Origin: VGCC01 sp044375955
Lineage (GTDB): Bacteria > Actinomycetota > Actinomycetes > S36-B12
Reading direction: 5' to 3'
DNA: 15,286 bases
NCBI GenBank assembly: GCA_044375955.1
Contig: JBILLS010000040.1
Location: 1-15,286, forward strand
The translations under genes and the position numbers were made by a program. The notes beneath the pieces are model-generated. The model made no database searches. It was not told the DNA's origin and saw nothing but the letters and a program-made list of their open reading frames with translations. Within the stretch, counting starts at the first letter, position 1. Each line of letters starts with the position of its first letter. This document shows positions 7,154 to 14,074 of this stretch, piece after piece.

Positions 7154-7169
7154 ATACCCTCTGGGGTAT
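7154..7169. promoter_or_regulatory. Operator palindrome between the repressor and the CMD gene
   Basis: ATACCC and GGGTAT form perfect six-base arms around TCTG. This is the TACCC...GGGTA pseudopalindrome typical of CsoR-family operators. It lies in the 62-base divergent gap, and its right arm overlaps the -10 box of the rightward gene, so bound repressor would block that promoter. Confidence 0.8.
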
Positions 7170-7172
7170 CGT
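7167..7172 (+). promoter_or_regulatory. -10 box of the CMD gene, leaderless layout
   Basis: TATCGT ends six bases before the ATG at 7179. Its first three bases are the end of the operator arm GGGTAT. No Shine-Dalgarno lies before the ATG. Confidence 0.55.
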
Positions 7173-7178
7173 CACCAC

Positions 7179-7526
7179 ATGGAACACACGCACGGAAAAG
7201 ACGTGCAGGAAGCCCTCGCTCCCCTCTCGCGGGCCCTACGCGCCGAGATTCCCGACGTCTACGAGAACTTCATCGGCCTTCACTCGGCGGCGATGAAGGA
7301 AGGTGCGCTCCCGACGGTTACGAAGGAGTTGATTGCCCTGTCCATCGCGGTCGTGGAGCGGTGCGACGGGTGCATCGCCTCGCATGCTCGCGGCGCCGCG
7401 CGCGCGGGTGCGACGCGGGAGCAGGTGGCTGAGGCGTTGGGGGTCGCGATCCTCATGGCCGGCGGTCCCGCCACGGTGTACGGACCTCGCGCCTACTCTG
7501 CGTTCTGTGAGTTCCTCGACTCCTAG
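7179..7526 (+). CDS. Carboxymuconolactone decarboxylase family protein, AhpD-like CxxC
   Basis: A 115-residue helical protein of the CMD/AhpD superfamily. The TKELIALSIAVVERCDGCIASHARGAARAGAT segment (48-79) contains C62, C65 and H69 in the CxxCxxxH motif of AhpD-type proteins, which use the thiols for peroxide reduction or related thiol redox work. EQVAEALGVAILMAGGPA completes the fold. True gamma-carboxymuconolactone decarboxylases lack this CxxC, so a redox role is more likely than decarboxylation. It diverges from a thiol-type repressor with the operator between them, which suggests induction by thiol or sulfur stress. The next gene overlaps its 3' end by 20 bases. Confidence 0.9.
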   Translation: MEHTHGKDVQEALAPLSRALRAEIPDVYENFIGLHSAAMKEGALPTVTKELIALSIAVVERCDGCIASHARGAARAGATREQVAEALGVAILMAGGPATVYGPRAYSAFCEFLDS

Positions 7527-8238
7527 CGGCCTTCCGGGGCGGATCGCGCTCGTGGGTAGTGGCGAATATCTCCCGGTCATGGAACCCATCGAGGCGTGGC
7601 TGATCGAGGACCGCCCGCCCCGCTTCGTGCAGCTGGCAACCGCGGCTGCCCCCGAGGGTGACCGGGTGCTGGACAGGTGGCATACCCTCGGTGCGGCGGC
7701 TGCGCAACGACTGGGTGTGCAGCAGGTCATCGTGGACGTGCGCACACGCGCGGACGCCGATGATGCGCAACATGTGGATGCGATCACGGATGCGGGGCTT
7801 ATCTATCTCTCTGGAGGGAATCCCTCGCATCTGGCCAAGACCTTGCGCGGTACCCGGGTGTGGGATGCGATCTGGCGCGCGTGGCGCGGTGGTGCATCGA
7901 TCGCCGGGTGCAGTGCGGGGGCCATGACCCTCTGCGGCTACATCCCCGGATTCCGCCACCCCCGCAAGGGCGGCGAGGAGGGCCTCGGGCTGATTCCCGA
8001 CCTACGCGTGATCCCACACTTCGACAAGTACGCCGCGCACCTTCCCGACCTCGCGTTGCGACCACTGGTGACCCCGGGGGCCACTGTCGTGGGGATCGAC
8101 GAAGAGACCGCGCTCATCGCCGATTCGGCATCCACGCCCGAGTGGTCCTTCACCAGTCGCGGTGTGGGGTCCACCTGGCGCATCGACAGCGATCGCCGGC
8201 ACCGGGTCAACAGCGCGCTGCAGCTGCGCGTGGGGTGA
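7507..8238 (+). CDS. Peptidase S51 / cyanophycinase-like protein (class I amidotransferase-like fold)
   Basis: A 243-residue protein. RIALVGSGEYL (12-22) is the first strand and turn, GLIYLSGGNPSHL (97-109) holds the GGN turn, and IAGCSAGAM (132-140) is the nucleophile elbow with Ser136. PHFDKY (170-175) supplies the likely catalytic His171, and VVGIDEETALI (194-204) is the conserved strand after it. The S51 family includes dipeptidase E and cyanophycinase; no cyanophycin synthetase is in the window, so the substrate is open. The start is not certain. GTG at 7507 is the only start codon that keeps the first strand, and it overlaps the CMD gene by 20 bases. TACTCT at 7494-7499 could be a -10 with seven-base spacing, or only coding sequence. 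Confidence 0.82.
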   Translation: MSSSTPSGLPGRIALVGSGEYLPVMEPIEAWLIEDRPPRFVQLATAAAPEGDRVLDRWHTLGAAAAQRLGVQQVIVDVRTRADADDAQHVDAITDAGLIYLSGGNPSHLAKTLRGTRVWDAIWRAWRGGASIAGCSAGAMTLCGYIPGFRHPRKGGEEGLGLIPDLRVIPHFDKYAAHLPDLALRPLVTPGATVVGIDEETALIADSASTPEWSFTSRGVGSTWRIDSDRRHRVNSALQLRVG

Positions 8239-8240
8239 CC

Positions 8241-8921
8241 ATGCGGCCCATCCCCCCCGCGTCGCAGGTGATGCCCCGAGGTGTGCGCACCTTCAAGCCT
8301 CGACGCAGCCGCATCACCCGACGCGAACTCGCCGCCCTTGATGAACCCGGCGACATCCTCATCCCGGACAGAGCGGGGATGCTTCCACTTCCGTGGGGTG
8401 TCGTGCCGATCGTGCTCGAGATCGGTTTTGGTGCAGGCGAGGCGACACTCGCGATGGCCGAGGCCGAGCCATACGTCACGATCCTCGCCATCGACGTGCA
8501 CACTCCCGGGGTCGGCAGGCTCACGGCCGATGCGCACGAGAAGGGGATGACGAACGTCCACGTGATGGAAGCGGATGCGCTCACCGTGCTGGAGGGGTCC
8601 ATCCCCGCAACGTCCCTGGCCGGAGTACGAACCTTCTTCCCCGACCCGTGGCCGAAGGCGCGCCATCACAAGCGGCGCCTGATCCAAGGTCCGGTGATCG
8701 ATCTGGTGCACTCGCGCTTGTCGCCCGGAGGCTTCTGGCACATCGCCACCGACTGGCAGGACTATGCCGAGTGGATCCTTGAGAACTTCGCCGCGCATTC
8801 TGGGTTCCGCGGAGGAGTCATCGAGCGTCCATCGTCACGACCACTCACCCACTACGAGCGGAGGGCAGTGCGCGAAGGGCGCCCGGTCGTCGATCTACTC
8901 TTCACCAGATCAGACGCATGA
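8241..8921 (+). CDS. trmB: TrmB, tRNA (guanine-N7-)-methyltransferase (m7G46)
   Basis: A 226-residue SAM-dependent enzyme that methylates N7 of G46 in the tRNA variable loop. VLEIGFGAGEATLAMA (58-73) is the SAM-binding motif, ILAIDVHTPGVG (81-92) follows, and TFFPDPWPKARHHKRRL (131-147) is the TrmB signature around the catalytic aspartate. FWHIATDWQDYAEWIL (165-180) and the C-terminal RPLTHYERRAVREG (200-213) complete the family pattern. The ATG at 8241 comes two bases after the stop of the S51-like gene, so translation is probably coupled; a GTG at 8235 in the same frame is possible. The RNA-binding N-terminus (12-30) is basic, as expected. Confidence 0.95.
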   Translation: MRPIPPASQVMPRGVRTFKPRRSRITRRELAALDEPGDILIPDRAGMLPLPWGVVPIVLEIGFGAGEATLAMAEAEPYVTILAIDVHTPGVGRLTADAHEKGMTNVHVMEADALTVLEGSIPATSLAGVRTFFPDPWPKARHHKRRLIQGPVIDLVHSRLSPGGFWHIATDWQDYAEWILENFAAHSGFRGGVIERPSSRPLTHYERRAVREGRPVVDLLFTRSDA

Positions 8922-8934
8922 GGCGCGCCGAGAA

Positions 8935-9102
8935 CTAGCCGGACTTGCGCCGGAACTCTCGCTTTCCACCGGCCCGATCCGCATGCTCGTGGACCTTGCC
9001 GTCGGTGGATCCGGGCCCACCCGGAGAGGAGGAACGGGACCTACCCTTCTTGGCCTCGAGGGCCTTGCGCATGCGCTCCTTGATGTCCTCGTTCTCTGCC
9101 AT
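8935..9102 (-). CDS. DUF5302 family small protein
   Basis: A 55-residue, very charged protein. NEDIKERMRKALEAKKG forms a helix, a Gly/Ser/Pro-rich middle follows, and the end is KREFRRKSG. This matches the actinobacterial DUF5302 pattern of an N-terminal 'KERMRxALExK' helix and a C-terminal 'RxFRRKSG'. Function is unknown. The ATG at 9102 was chosen because the family pattern begins there; the frame is open further up to 9231 but without conserved sequence, and that part covers the tmRNA terminator. CACACT, a weak -10, ends six bases before the ATG. A better promoter pair, TGGAGA-N17-TACGGT with -10 at 9129-9124, would give a short leader. It converges on trmB with 13 bases between the stops. 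Confidence 0.82.
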   Translation of the reverse strand: MAENEDIKERMRKALEAKKGRSRSSSPGGPGSTDGKVHEHADRAGGKREFRRKSG

Positions 9103-9228
9103 GCCGCCAGTGTGACACGAAGGACCGTAGAGAATCGAGATACCTCTCCAGGGCGGTGGAGATCCAGCGTGCACAGAGGTAAACGACCGAACAGGCTCAG
9201 TCTGGGTTATCGGGGGTATGTGCTCAAC

Positions 9229-9263
9229 CACCGTCGGTGCCTAGTGAAGAGGCACCGACGGTG
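9229..9263 (-). terminator. tmRNA terminator hairpin
   Basis: A perfect 13-base stem (CACCGTCGGTGCC with its complement) closes a nine-base loop, starting four bases past the encoded CCA end of tmRNA. No T-run follows on the minus strand, which is common for actinobacterial terminators. The gap to DUF5302 (9103-9228) holds that gene's promoter and nothing else I can support. Confidence 0.8.
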
Positions 9264-9266
9264 CAT

Positions 9267-9636
9267 TGGTGGAGGTGCCGGGAATCGAACCCGGGTCCGT
9301 GCAGGTTCCTTGCGTCCTTCTACGTGCGTAGCCGCGCTATCGCTTCTCGACCCCGGGGCTTCGTGCGGCACTGCCCCGGGCGGTCCAGTCACTGTTAGGT
9401 GTTCCTCCCCCTCCCGCGACCGGAGGGATCGGTGAGTCCCCTAGCGACGTCAGACCCCAATTCGGGGACGCATTGGGCTGACGGCAGATTTAAGGCTTAG
9501 GCCGCGAGGGCGTAAGCGTCTGCAGACTGCGTCTTTTTGGCAGTTATTTGTTTCCCAGGATGTTTAACGAGATCACCTGAGCTTCTCGGCACGCTTCTCC
9601 GGTCAGAACGTCTGTCCGTCGAAACCTGTCACCCCC
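9267..9636 (-). ncRNA. ssrA: tmRNA (ssrA), 370 bases
   Basis: Transfer-messenger RNA, which with SmpB rescues stalled ribosomes and tags the nascent chain for proteolysis. The 5' end GGGGGTGACAGGTTTCGACG (from 9636) has the standard tmRNA start. Its first seven bases pair with CACCTCC near the 3' end (one G-T pair), followed by A and an encoded CCA at 9269-9267. The T arm GGGTTCGATTCCC is intact. The tag frame lies at 9541-9497. Loss of either the acceptor pairing or the T arm would have argued against this call, and both are present. It follows smpB by 42 bases and has its own -10 box. Confidence 0.97.
9497..9541 (-). other. tmRNA tag-peptide reading frame
   Basis: From the resume codon GCC (9541-9539) the frame encodes AKKTQSADAYALAA and stops at TAA (9499-9497). 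The ALAA end is the canonical degron read by ClpXP, and the 14-residue length fits actinobacterial tags. The resume alanine is a GCC codon. Confidence 0.93.
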
Positions 9637-9654
9637 TGTTGAGTTGTGACGCCA

Positions 9655-9660
9655 ATTGTA
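9655..9660 (-). promoter_or_regulatory. -10 box of tmRNA
   Basis: TACAAT on the minus strand is a strong -10 hexamer in the 42-base smpB-ssrA gap. Transcription would begin near 9648, about 12 bases before the mature 5' end, which RNase P would produce. The -35 region falls in the smpB stop region and matches poorly. Confidence 0.65.
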
Positions 9661-9678
9661 CGCCGGTTTCGAGGGTGA

Positions 9679-10161
9679 TCAGTCCGCGTCCCGCCCCTTG
9701 GCTCTGCGCCCCACGGCACGATCGGCCTCACGCTTGGCCTCACGCTCGGCAATCGCCTGGCGCTTGTCATGACCCTTGCGTCCCCGGGCTATCGCGATCT
9801 CCACCTTGGCGTAGCCGTCCTTGAAATAGAGGGCCAGGGGGACGAGGGTCACGCCGGTGTCCTTGACTTTGCCGGCGATACGCCGGATCTCCTCCTTGCG
9901 GAGGAGAAGCTTGCGGGTGCGCCGGGGTTCGTGGTTGGTCCACGTGCCCAGGTCGTACTGGGGGATGTGGACGCCCTTGAGCCAGAGCTCACCATCGTCG
10001 TAGAGCGCGTAACCGTCCGTCAGGTTCGCGCGCCCCGCCCGCAGTGACTTGACCTCGGTTCCGGTCAGGGCGATACCCGCCTCGTACACGTCCTCGATGG
10101 AGTAGTCGTGCCGGGCCTTCTTGTTCTGGGCGATGACCTTGCGCCCGGTCTCACGGGCCAT
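9679..10161 (-). CDS. smpB: SmpB, tmRNA-binding protein
   Basis: A 160-residue SmpB, which binds the tRNA-like part of tmRNA and places it in the A site of stalled ribosomes. KVIAQNKKARHDYSIEDVYEAGIALTG opens the OB-type barrel, GTEVKSLRAGRANLTDGYA (34-52) is the family signature, and NHEPRRTRKLLL (77-88) follows. The basic C-terminal tail from about 126 (RGRKGHDKRQAIAEREAKREADRA) is the part that reads the empty mRNA channel. The start is ATG at 10161, with GCAGG just upstream; a longer frame to 10182 adds seven unconserved residues. It overlaps the DUF4436 gene by 11 bases, so the two are co-translated. Confidence 0.97.
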   Translation of the reverse strand: MARETGRKVIAQNKKARHDYSIEDVYEAGIALTGTEVKSLRAGRANLTDGYALYDDGELWLKGVHIPQYDLGTWTNHEPRRTRKLLLRKEEIRRIAGKVKDTGVTLVPLALYFKDGYAKVEIAIARGRKGHDKRQAIAEREAKREADRAVGRRAKGRDAD

Positions 10162-11074
10162 CCTGCACCCGCAACTTCGCACCGGTCTGCGCCACCCACG
10201 CGATGACGACGAGGACGGCAGCGATGACAGCCAGGACCATCACCCAGAGGTAGACGTAGATGTCGATGGCTGCCCCGATCGGAGGGGCATTCGGGAGGTA
10301 CGTGCGGAGGAGAGGGAGTGCGAAGAGGAGGCTGGCTGTCCACGCGAGCAGCGCCACCTCGATTCTGCGCCGGTTAGTGATCACCAGGGACGCCGCGAAG
10401 AAGGCGAGGAGGGCGAGCGCAGCGGCCATGGCAAGGAGCAGCAGGGCGAAGATCTTCGTCGAGAAGACCCGACTGAAGGTCAGCACCCCGAAGACCTGCG
10501 TTCCCATGGCGGGCGGCAGTTGCATTTCCGTATCCCAGCCATTCACGCCACCCGTACCCACCAGTCCCGCCGGGATGGTCCCCGTCGACTCGATGACTCC
10601 CCCCGCCCCACGGGAGAAACTGTCTGCGCTGATCGCAAAGAACCCCTCGTGCACATCGAAGGGATAGCTCGCGACGTCACCGGATGTCCCCATCTCGATC
10701 TCGTACCGGCCCAGCGGTTCCCCCGCGACGTACTTGACCTCCTCCGTGCCATCACTGGTGGTGATGGTCAGCCGGGTGTTCTGGGTGAGTCGGCCGTTCC
10801 CATCGATGATGTCGTCACCGCGCGCCGAAAACGTCAGCCGCAGTGTCGTCGATGAGGATGACGTCTCCACGCTCACCGGTTCGATTTCCACCACGATGCC
10901 GGGAGCATCACCACGTAGGCCACCCTCGACCCGGCTTCCACCCTCGATCGAGTAGTTCTGCACCACCAAGGCGTAGGCGATCGCCACAATCGGCAACAGG
11001 ATTGTGATGGTGATTAATCCGCGACGCGTGAAGGGTCGCGGTTGTGGTTGGGCAGCGCTCGGCACGTCCACCAT
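10151..11074 (-). CDS. DUF4436 family membrane protein
   Basis: A 307-residue protein. TM1 is at about 19-38. A large extracytoplasmic beta-rich domain (about 40-205) contains VASYPFDVHEGFFAISAD, and three helices follow toward the C-terminus. The last two flank RTYLPNAPPIGAAIDIYVYLWV, close to the 'LPGAPPIGxxIDxxVxxW' end of DUF4436 proteins, which are known mostly from mycobacteria and relatives. Function is unknown. The ATG at 11074 has AGGGAG six bases upstream and starts 25 bases after the M23 stop. It ends inside the smpB start, so it is an extra passenger between the FtsX-linked peptidase and smpB. No catalytic motif is visible. Confidence 0.83.
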   Translation of the reverse strand: MVDVPSAAQPQPRPFTRRGLITITILLPIVAIAYALVVQNYSIEGGSRVEGGLRGDAPGIVVEIEPVSVETSSSSTTLRLTFSARGDDIIDGNGRLTQNTRLTITTSDGTEEVKYVAGEPLGRYEIEMGTSGDVASYPFDVHEGFFAISADSFSRGAGGVIESTGTIPAGLVGTGGVNGWDTEMQLPPAMGTQVFGVLTFSRVFSTKIFALLLLAMAAALALLAFFAASLVITNRRRIEVALLAWTASLLFALPLLRTYLPNAPPIGAAIDIYVYLWVMVLAVIAAVLVVIAWVAQTGAKLRVQDGP

Positions 11075-11099
11075 GCGCGTCTCCCTTACAGCACCGTCC

Positions 11100-12374
11100 T
11101 CAACACACAACCGGGCGACTCGGCTGCCCGAACCAGCCCATCGGATCATAGGCGGTGCCGTTCATGCGGGTTTCGTAGTGAAGATGGGGGCCGGTGGACC
11201 AGCCGGTGGATCCGACCGTGCCGACCTGGTCACCCGCTTTCACTTCCTGTCCCACCTGGACGCTCTTCGCGGCGAGATGCGCATAGAAGGTGGTCAGTCC
11301 ACCCGAATGCACGAGCATGATCGAGTTGCCGTAGGCACCACCGGAGCCCGACGTGATCACGCGACCATCCGCGGATGCCCGTACCGGGGTTCCCGTGGGT
11401 GCAGCGATGTCCTGTCCGGTATGGCAGGACCGATAGCCGAAGACAGGATGGATGCGGGGTCCCACCGGAGATGACATACGTCCCCCCGCTGCCACCGGCC
11501 ACAGCAATCCACCCGAGGGGATCGCCATCGCGGGGGCGCCGGCGCCCGCACGTGCGGCCCGTGCCGCCTCTGCCCGCGCCGCCTTCGCTGCCGCTGCGGC
11601 GAGCCGCTCCTGCTCGCGCTTGAGCTGCACGAGTCGCCGCTCGACCTTGCGCTTGTACTTCTGCGCCTGACGGACCACAACGCGCTGCTCGGCCCGCACC
11701 TGCTCCAGTCGCTGGGTGGTCGCCGCCGCTTCGGCGCGTGCCTGTGTCGACTCGGCCAGCCGCTGATCCGCGATCGCCTGCTTCTCCTCCGCTGCGACCT
11801 TGGCCGCCTGCAGCTGCACCTCCTGCATCGCGAGATCCGCACGTGTGCGGTTGAGTCCGGTGTAGACGGAGGACTGCAGACGCCCGACGGCATCAACGGA
11901 CGCGAGCCTTGCGGTGAAGTCCGCCGGGCTCTGCGAATCGAGCAGCACCTCGACCTCGGCCAACGGTCCCTGCTGGTACACGGCGCGGGCGACCTCGTTG
12001 ATCTGCAACTCCGTGCGCGCCAGTTCGGTGCGCACCATTCCCTCCTGGAACTTCCCCGCCTTCCACGCGGCAAATGCCTTGCCCGCGGCCCGCTGCGCCA
12101 TCAGCGCCTTCGACTCCGCGATCTTCGCCTTCCGGATTGCGGCGCGCTCCGCCTTCTCCGCGCGCTCCACCTTCGCCTGCACCCGGGTGAAGGCCTTCAT
12201 CGCCTTCGTCACGCGGGAACCCGCGGCGGCCAGCGTCTCCCCCATGGAGTCGACCTGGGAGGCGACTTCACGCTCCTGCTCCTTCAGTTCATCGCTCTTC
12301 TTGGCCTGGGCGGGGGTGGCCCCCAGGGCCAGGACGACGAGCGCGATGACGGCTACGCGCAGGGAGGGGAACAC
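11100..12374 (-). CDS. Coiled-coil M23 peptidoglycan endopeptidase (EnvC-like), likely FtsEX partner
   Basis: A 424-residue exported protein with signal peptide 1-24 (ending PAQA). Residues 27-280 are Ala/Glu/Lys/Arg-rich helices forming long coiled coils, as in the FtsX-binding hydrolases EnvC, PcsB and RipC. The M23 domain covers about 290-415. Zinc ligands H318 and D322 (CHTGQD) and H399 and the catalytic H366 and H397 (YAHL, HLH) are all present, so the enzyme should be active, unlike EnvC itself. C317 and the terminal C424 could form a disulfide. It follows ftsX by 39 bases, and coupling to FtsEX is inferred from this and from the fold. TACCCT six bases before the GTG at 12374 suggests an added leaderless promoter. 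Confidence 0.93.
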   Translation of the reverse strand: MFPSLRVAVIALVVLALGATPAQAKKSDELKEQEREVASQVDSMGETLAAAGSRVTKAMKAFTRVQAKVERAEKAERAAIRKAKIAESKALMAQRAAGKAFAAWKAGKFQEGMVRTELARTELQINEVARAVYQQGPLAEVEVLLDSQSPADFTARLASVDAVGRLQSSVYTGLNRTRADLAMQEVQLQAAKVAAEEKQAIADQRLAESTQARAEAAATTQRLEQVRAEQRVVVRQAQKYKRKVERRLVQLKREQERLAAAAAKAARAEAARAARAGAGAPAMAIPSGGLLWPVAAGGRMSSPVGPRIHPVFGYRSCHTGQDIAAPTGTPVRASADGRVITSGSGGAYGNSIMLVHSGGLTTFYAHLAAKSVQVGQEVKAGDQVGTVGSTGWSTGPHLHYETRMNGTAYDPMGWFGQPSRPVVC

Positions 12375-12380
12375 CCAACC

Positions 12381-12386
12381 AGGGTA
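12381..12386 (-). promoter_or_regulatory. -10 box of the M23 peptidase gene, leaderless layout
   Basis: On the minus strand TACCCT is followed by GGTTGG and the GTG start. No Shine-Dalgarno is seen. The box sits inside the ftsX-M23 gap, so the peptidase could be made without ftsEX. Confidence 0.5.
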
Positions 12387-12413
12387 GGTCAGAAATCACT
12401 CAAACCACAGGCG

Positions 12414-13322
12414 TCACACGCGCAGGTACTTGCGCAGTGTGAGGAAGGCCGCAAGGACGGCCAACAGGATGCCGGTGGCGAGGAGTACGGGGGCGATCGC
12501 CAGGACCGCATCCCAGCCGACGAAGGCCGTGAATTGGAACGAGGGCGCCAGAATCTGGTCGATCACGACCGCCTTTGTGGCGGCGAGCCCGGCGATGGCG
12601 AGGGTGGCCCCTAGGGCGGCGGCCAAAGCCGCCTCCAGCAGGAATGGCAACTGGATGTAGAAGTTCGACGCCCCGACGAGGCGCATGATCCCGGTCTCAC
12701 GTCGACGGCTGAACGCGGCAACGCGCATCGTGTTGACGATCAGCAACACGGTGACGACGAGCATGACGCCGGCGATGATCAATGCAATGGCCTGGAGCCC
12801 ATTGAGCAAGCGGAAGAACTTGTCCAGGATCTGGCGTTGGTCGTTGACCTGTTCGATTCCAGGCCTTCCGGCGAAGGCTGACGCCACGACGTCGTACTTC
12901 GTCGGATCGGAGAGTTTCACCCGGAACGACTCGGGAAGTGCGTTCTCACTGACGTTATCCACGATCGGGGAGTTTGCGAACTGCTCCTTGAATCGCAAAT
13001 ATGCCTCTGCCTTGGATTCGTAATAGATCTCCTGGACCAGTGGACGCAGGGATTCGAGGTCGGATTCAATCTGGTCCCGCTGCGCAGCGGTCACTTCGCC
13101 ACCGGCGCACGAGGGGGTATCACTCCCCCGCGAGCACAGGAATATCGACACCTCGACCTTGTCGTACCAGAAGTCCTGCATCGTCGTGACCTGCGCACGG
13201 ACGAGCAGACTCACCCCGAAGAGTGCAAGGGAAACCGCGACGGTGATGATGACCGCGATGGTCATCGTGAGGTTGCGCCGGAGCCCGGCACCCACCTCAC
13301 TTGCGATGAACTGCGCCCGCAT
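12414..13322 (-). CDS. ftsX: FtsX, membrane subunit of the FtsEX complex
   Basis: A 302-residue protein with four membrane helices at about 20-43, 176-198, 224-248 and 272-296 and a large outside domain between the first two. SRRRETGIMRLVGAS (205-219) before TM3 is the FtsX/MacB cytoplasmic coupling segment. The outer domain carries C63 and C72 within a short insertion, probably a disulfide. FtsX transmits ATP-driven movement of FtsE to a peptidoglycan hydrolase at the division site; the M23 gene next door is the natural partner. The ATG at 13322 overlaps the ftsE stop by one base (TGATG), so the two subunits are translationally coupled. Confidence 0.96.
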   Translation of the reverse strand: MRAQFIASEVGAGLRRNLTMTIAVIITVAVSLALFGVSLLVRAQVTTMQDFWYDKVEVSIFLCSRGSDTPSCAGGEVTAAQRDQIESDLESLRPLVQEIYYESKAEAYLRFKEQFANSPIVDNVSENALPESFRVKLSDPTKYDVVASAFAGRPGIEQVNDQRQILDKFFRLLNGLQAIALIIAGVMLVVTVLLIVNTMRVAAFSRRRETGIMRLVGASNFYIQLPFLLEAALAAALGATLAIAGLAATKAVVIDQILAPSFQFTAFVGWDAVLAIAPVLLATGILLAVLAAFLTLRKYLRV

Positions 13323-14011
13323 CAGCCACCGTACCCGTAGACACCGCGCGTTTGATCACGCACGAGATGCCCGGACTCGAGTTCAATCACGCGACGACGC
13401 ATCTGGTCCACGATCTGTGCGTCGTGGGTGGACATCACAACCGTGGTCCCGAGTCGATTGATGCGATCGAGCAGCTTCATGATGCCCACAGACGTTCCCG
13501 GATCCAGGTTTCCCGTGGGCTCGTCAGCGATGAGGAGCATGGGTCGGTTGACGAATGCCCGTGCGATCGCAACACGCTGCTGCTCACCGCCCGAGAGTTC
13601 GTCCGGTCGACGCGACTCCTTACCCTCGAGACCGACGACCTCCAGAACCTCGGGTACTACCCGCTTGATCTGCGACCTGGGCTTCCCGATGACCTCTAGG
13701 GCGAAGGCCACGTTCTCGAACACCGACTTATTGGGAAGCAGGCGGAAGTCCTGGAAAACGGTTCCGATCTGGCGCCGCAGGGCGGGAATCTTCCAATTAC
13801 TGAGACGGTTGAGTTCCTTCCCGAGCACCCAGACTGTTCCCGAATTCGGGCGTTCCTCGCGCAGGACGAGGCGCAGGAATGTGGACTTACCCGAACCCGA
13901 GGGGCCGACGAGGAAAACGAACTCGCCCTTCTCGATCTCCAACGAGACATCGTCCAGGGCAGGGCGATTCTGATTGACGTACATCTTGGAGACGCCTTCG
14001 AAAAGAATCAC
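13322..14011 (-). CDS. ftsE: FtsE, ATPase subunit of the FtsEX complex
   Basis: A 229-residue ABC ATPase. Walker A GPSGSGKS (36-43), Q-loop Q87 in VFQDFRLL, signature LSGGEQQR (139-146), Walker B LLIADEP (159-165) and H-loop H196 (STHD) are all intact. VFQDFRLLPNKSVFENVAFALEVIG is characteristic of FtsE. The start is GTG at 14011; the Shine-Dalgarno is poor (GAAAG nearby). A TAGACT -10 candidate at 14053-14048 would give a leader of about 35 bases, so ftsE may have its own promoter in the 63-base gap after prfB. Confidence 0.97.
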   Translation of the reverse strand: MILFEGVSKMYVNQNRPALDDVSLEIEKGEFVFLVGPSGSGKSTFLRLVLREERPNSGTVWVLGKELNRLSNWKIPALRRQIGTVFQDFRLLPNKSVFENVAFALEVIGKPRSQIKRVVPEVLEVVGLEGKESRRPDELSGGEQQRVAIARAFVNRPMLLIADEPTGNLDPGTSVGIMKLLDRINRLGTTVVMSTHDAQIVDQMRRRVIELESGHLVRDQTRGVYGYGG

Positions 14012-14074
14012 TCGGTGGCACTTTCGGGTCCGGGGGTGGGTTCTTTCAGTCTAAGTGACGTCTCACGAGAGTCC

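Noticed and set aside
8922..8929. GGCGCGCC palindrome between trmB and DUF5302
   Set aside because: Eight bases of pure GC in a 13-base convergent gap are too weak as a terminator and likely by chance.
9271..9300. A tRNA T arm and acceptor end
   Set aside because: It is the 3' part of tmRNA: no anticodon arm is present, the acceptor partner lies 350 bases away and the tag frame is between.
10121..10855. A 244-codon plus-strand frame
   Set aside because: It is antisense to the DUF4436 gene, has skewed Asp/Gly/Arg content and shows no domain.
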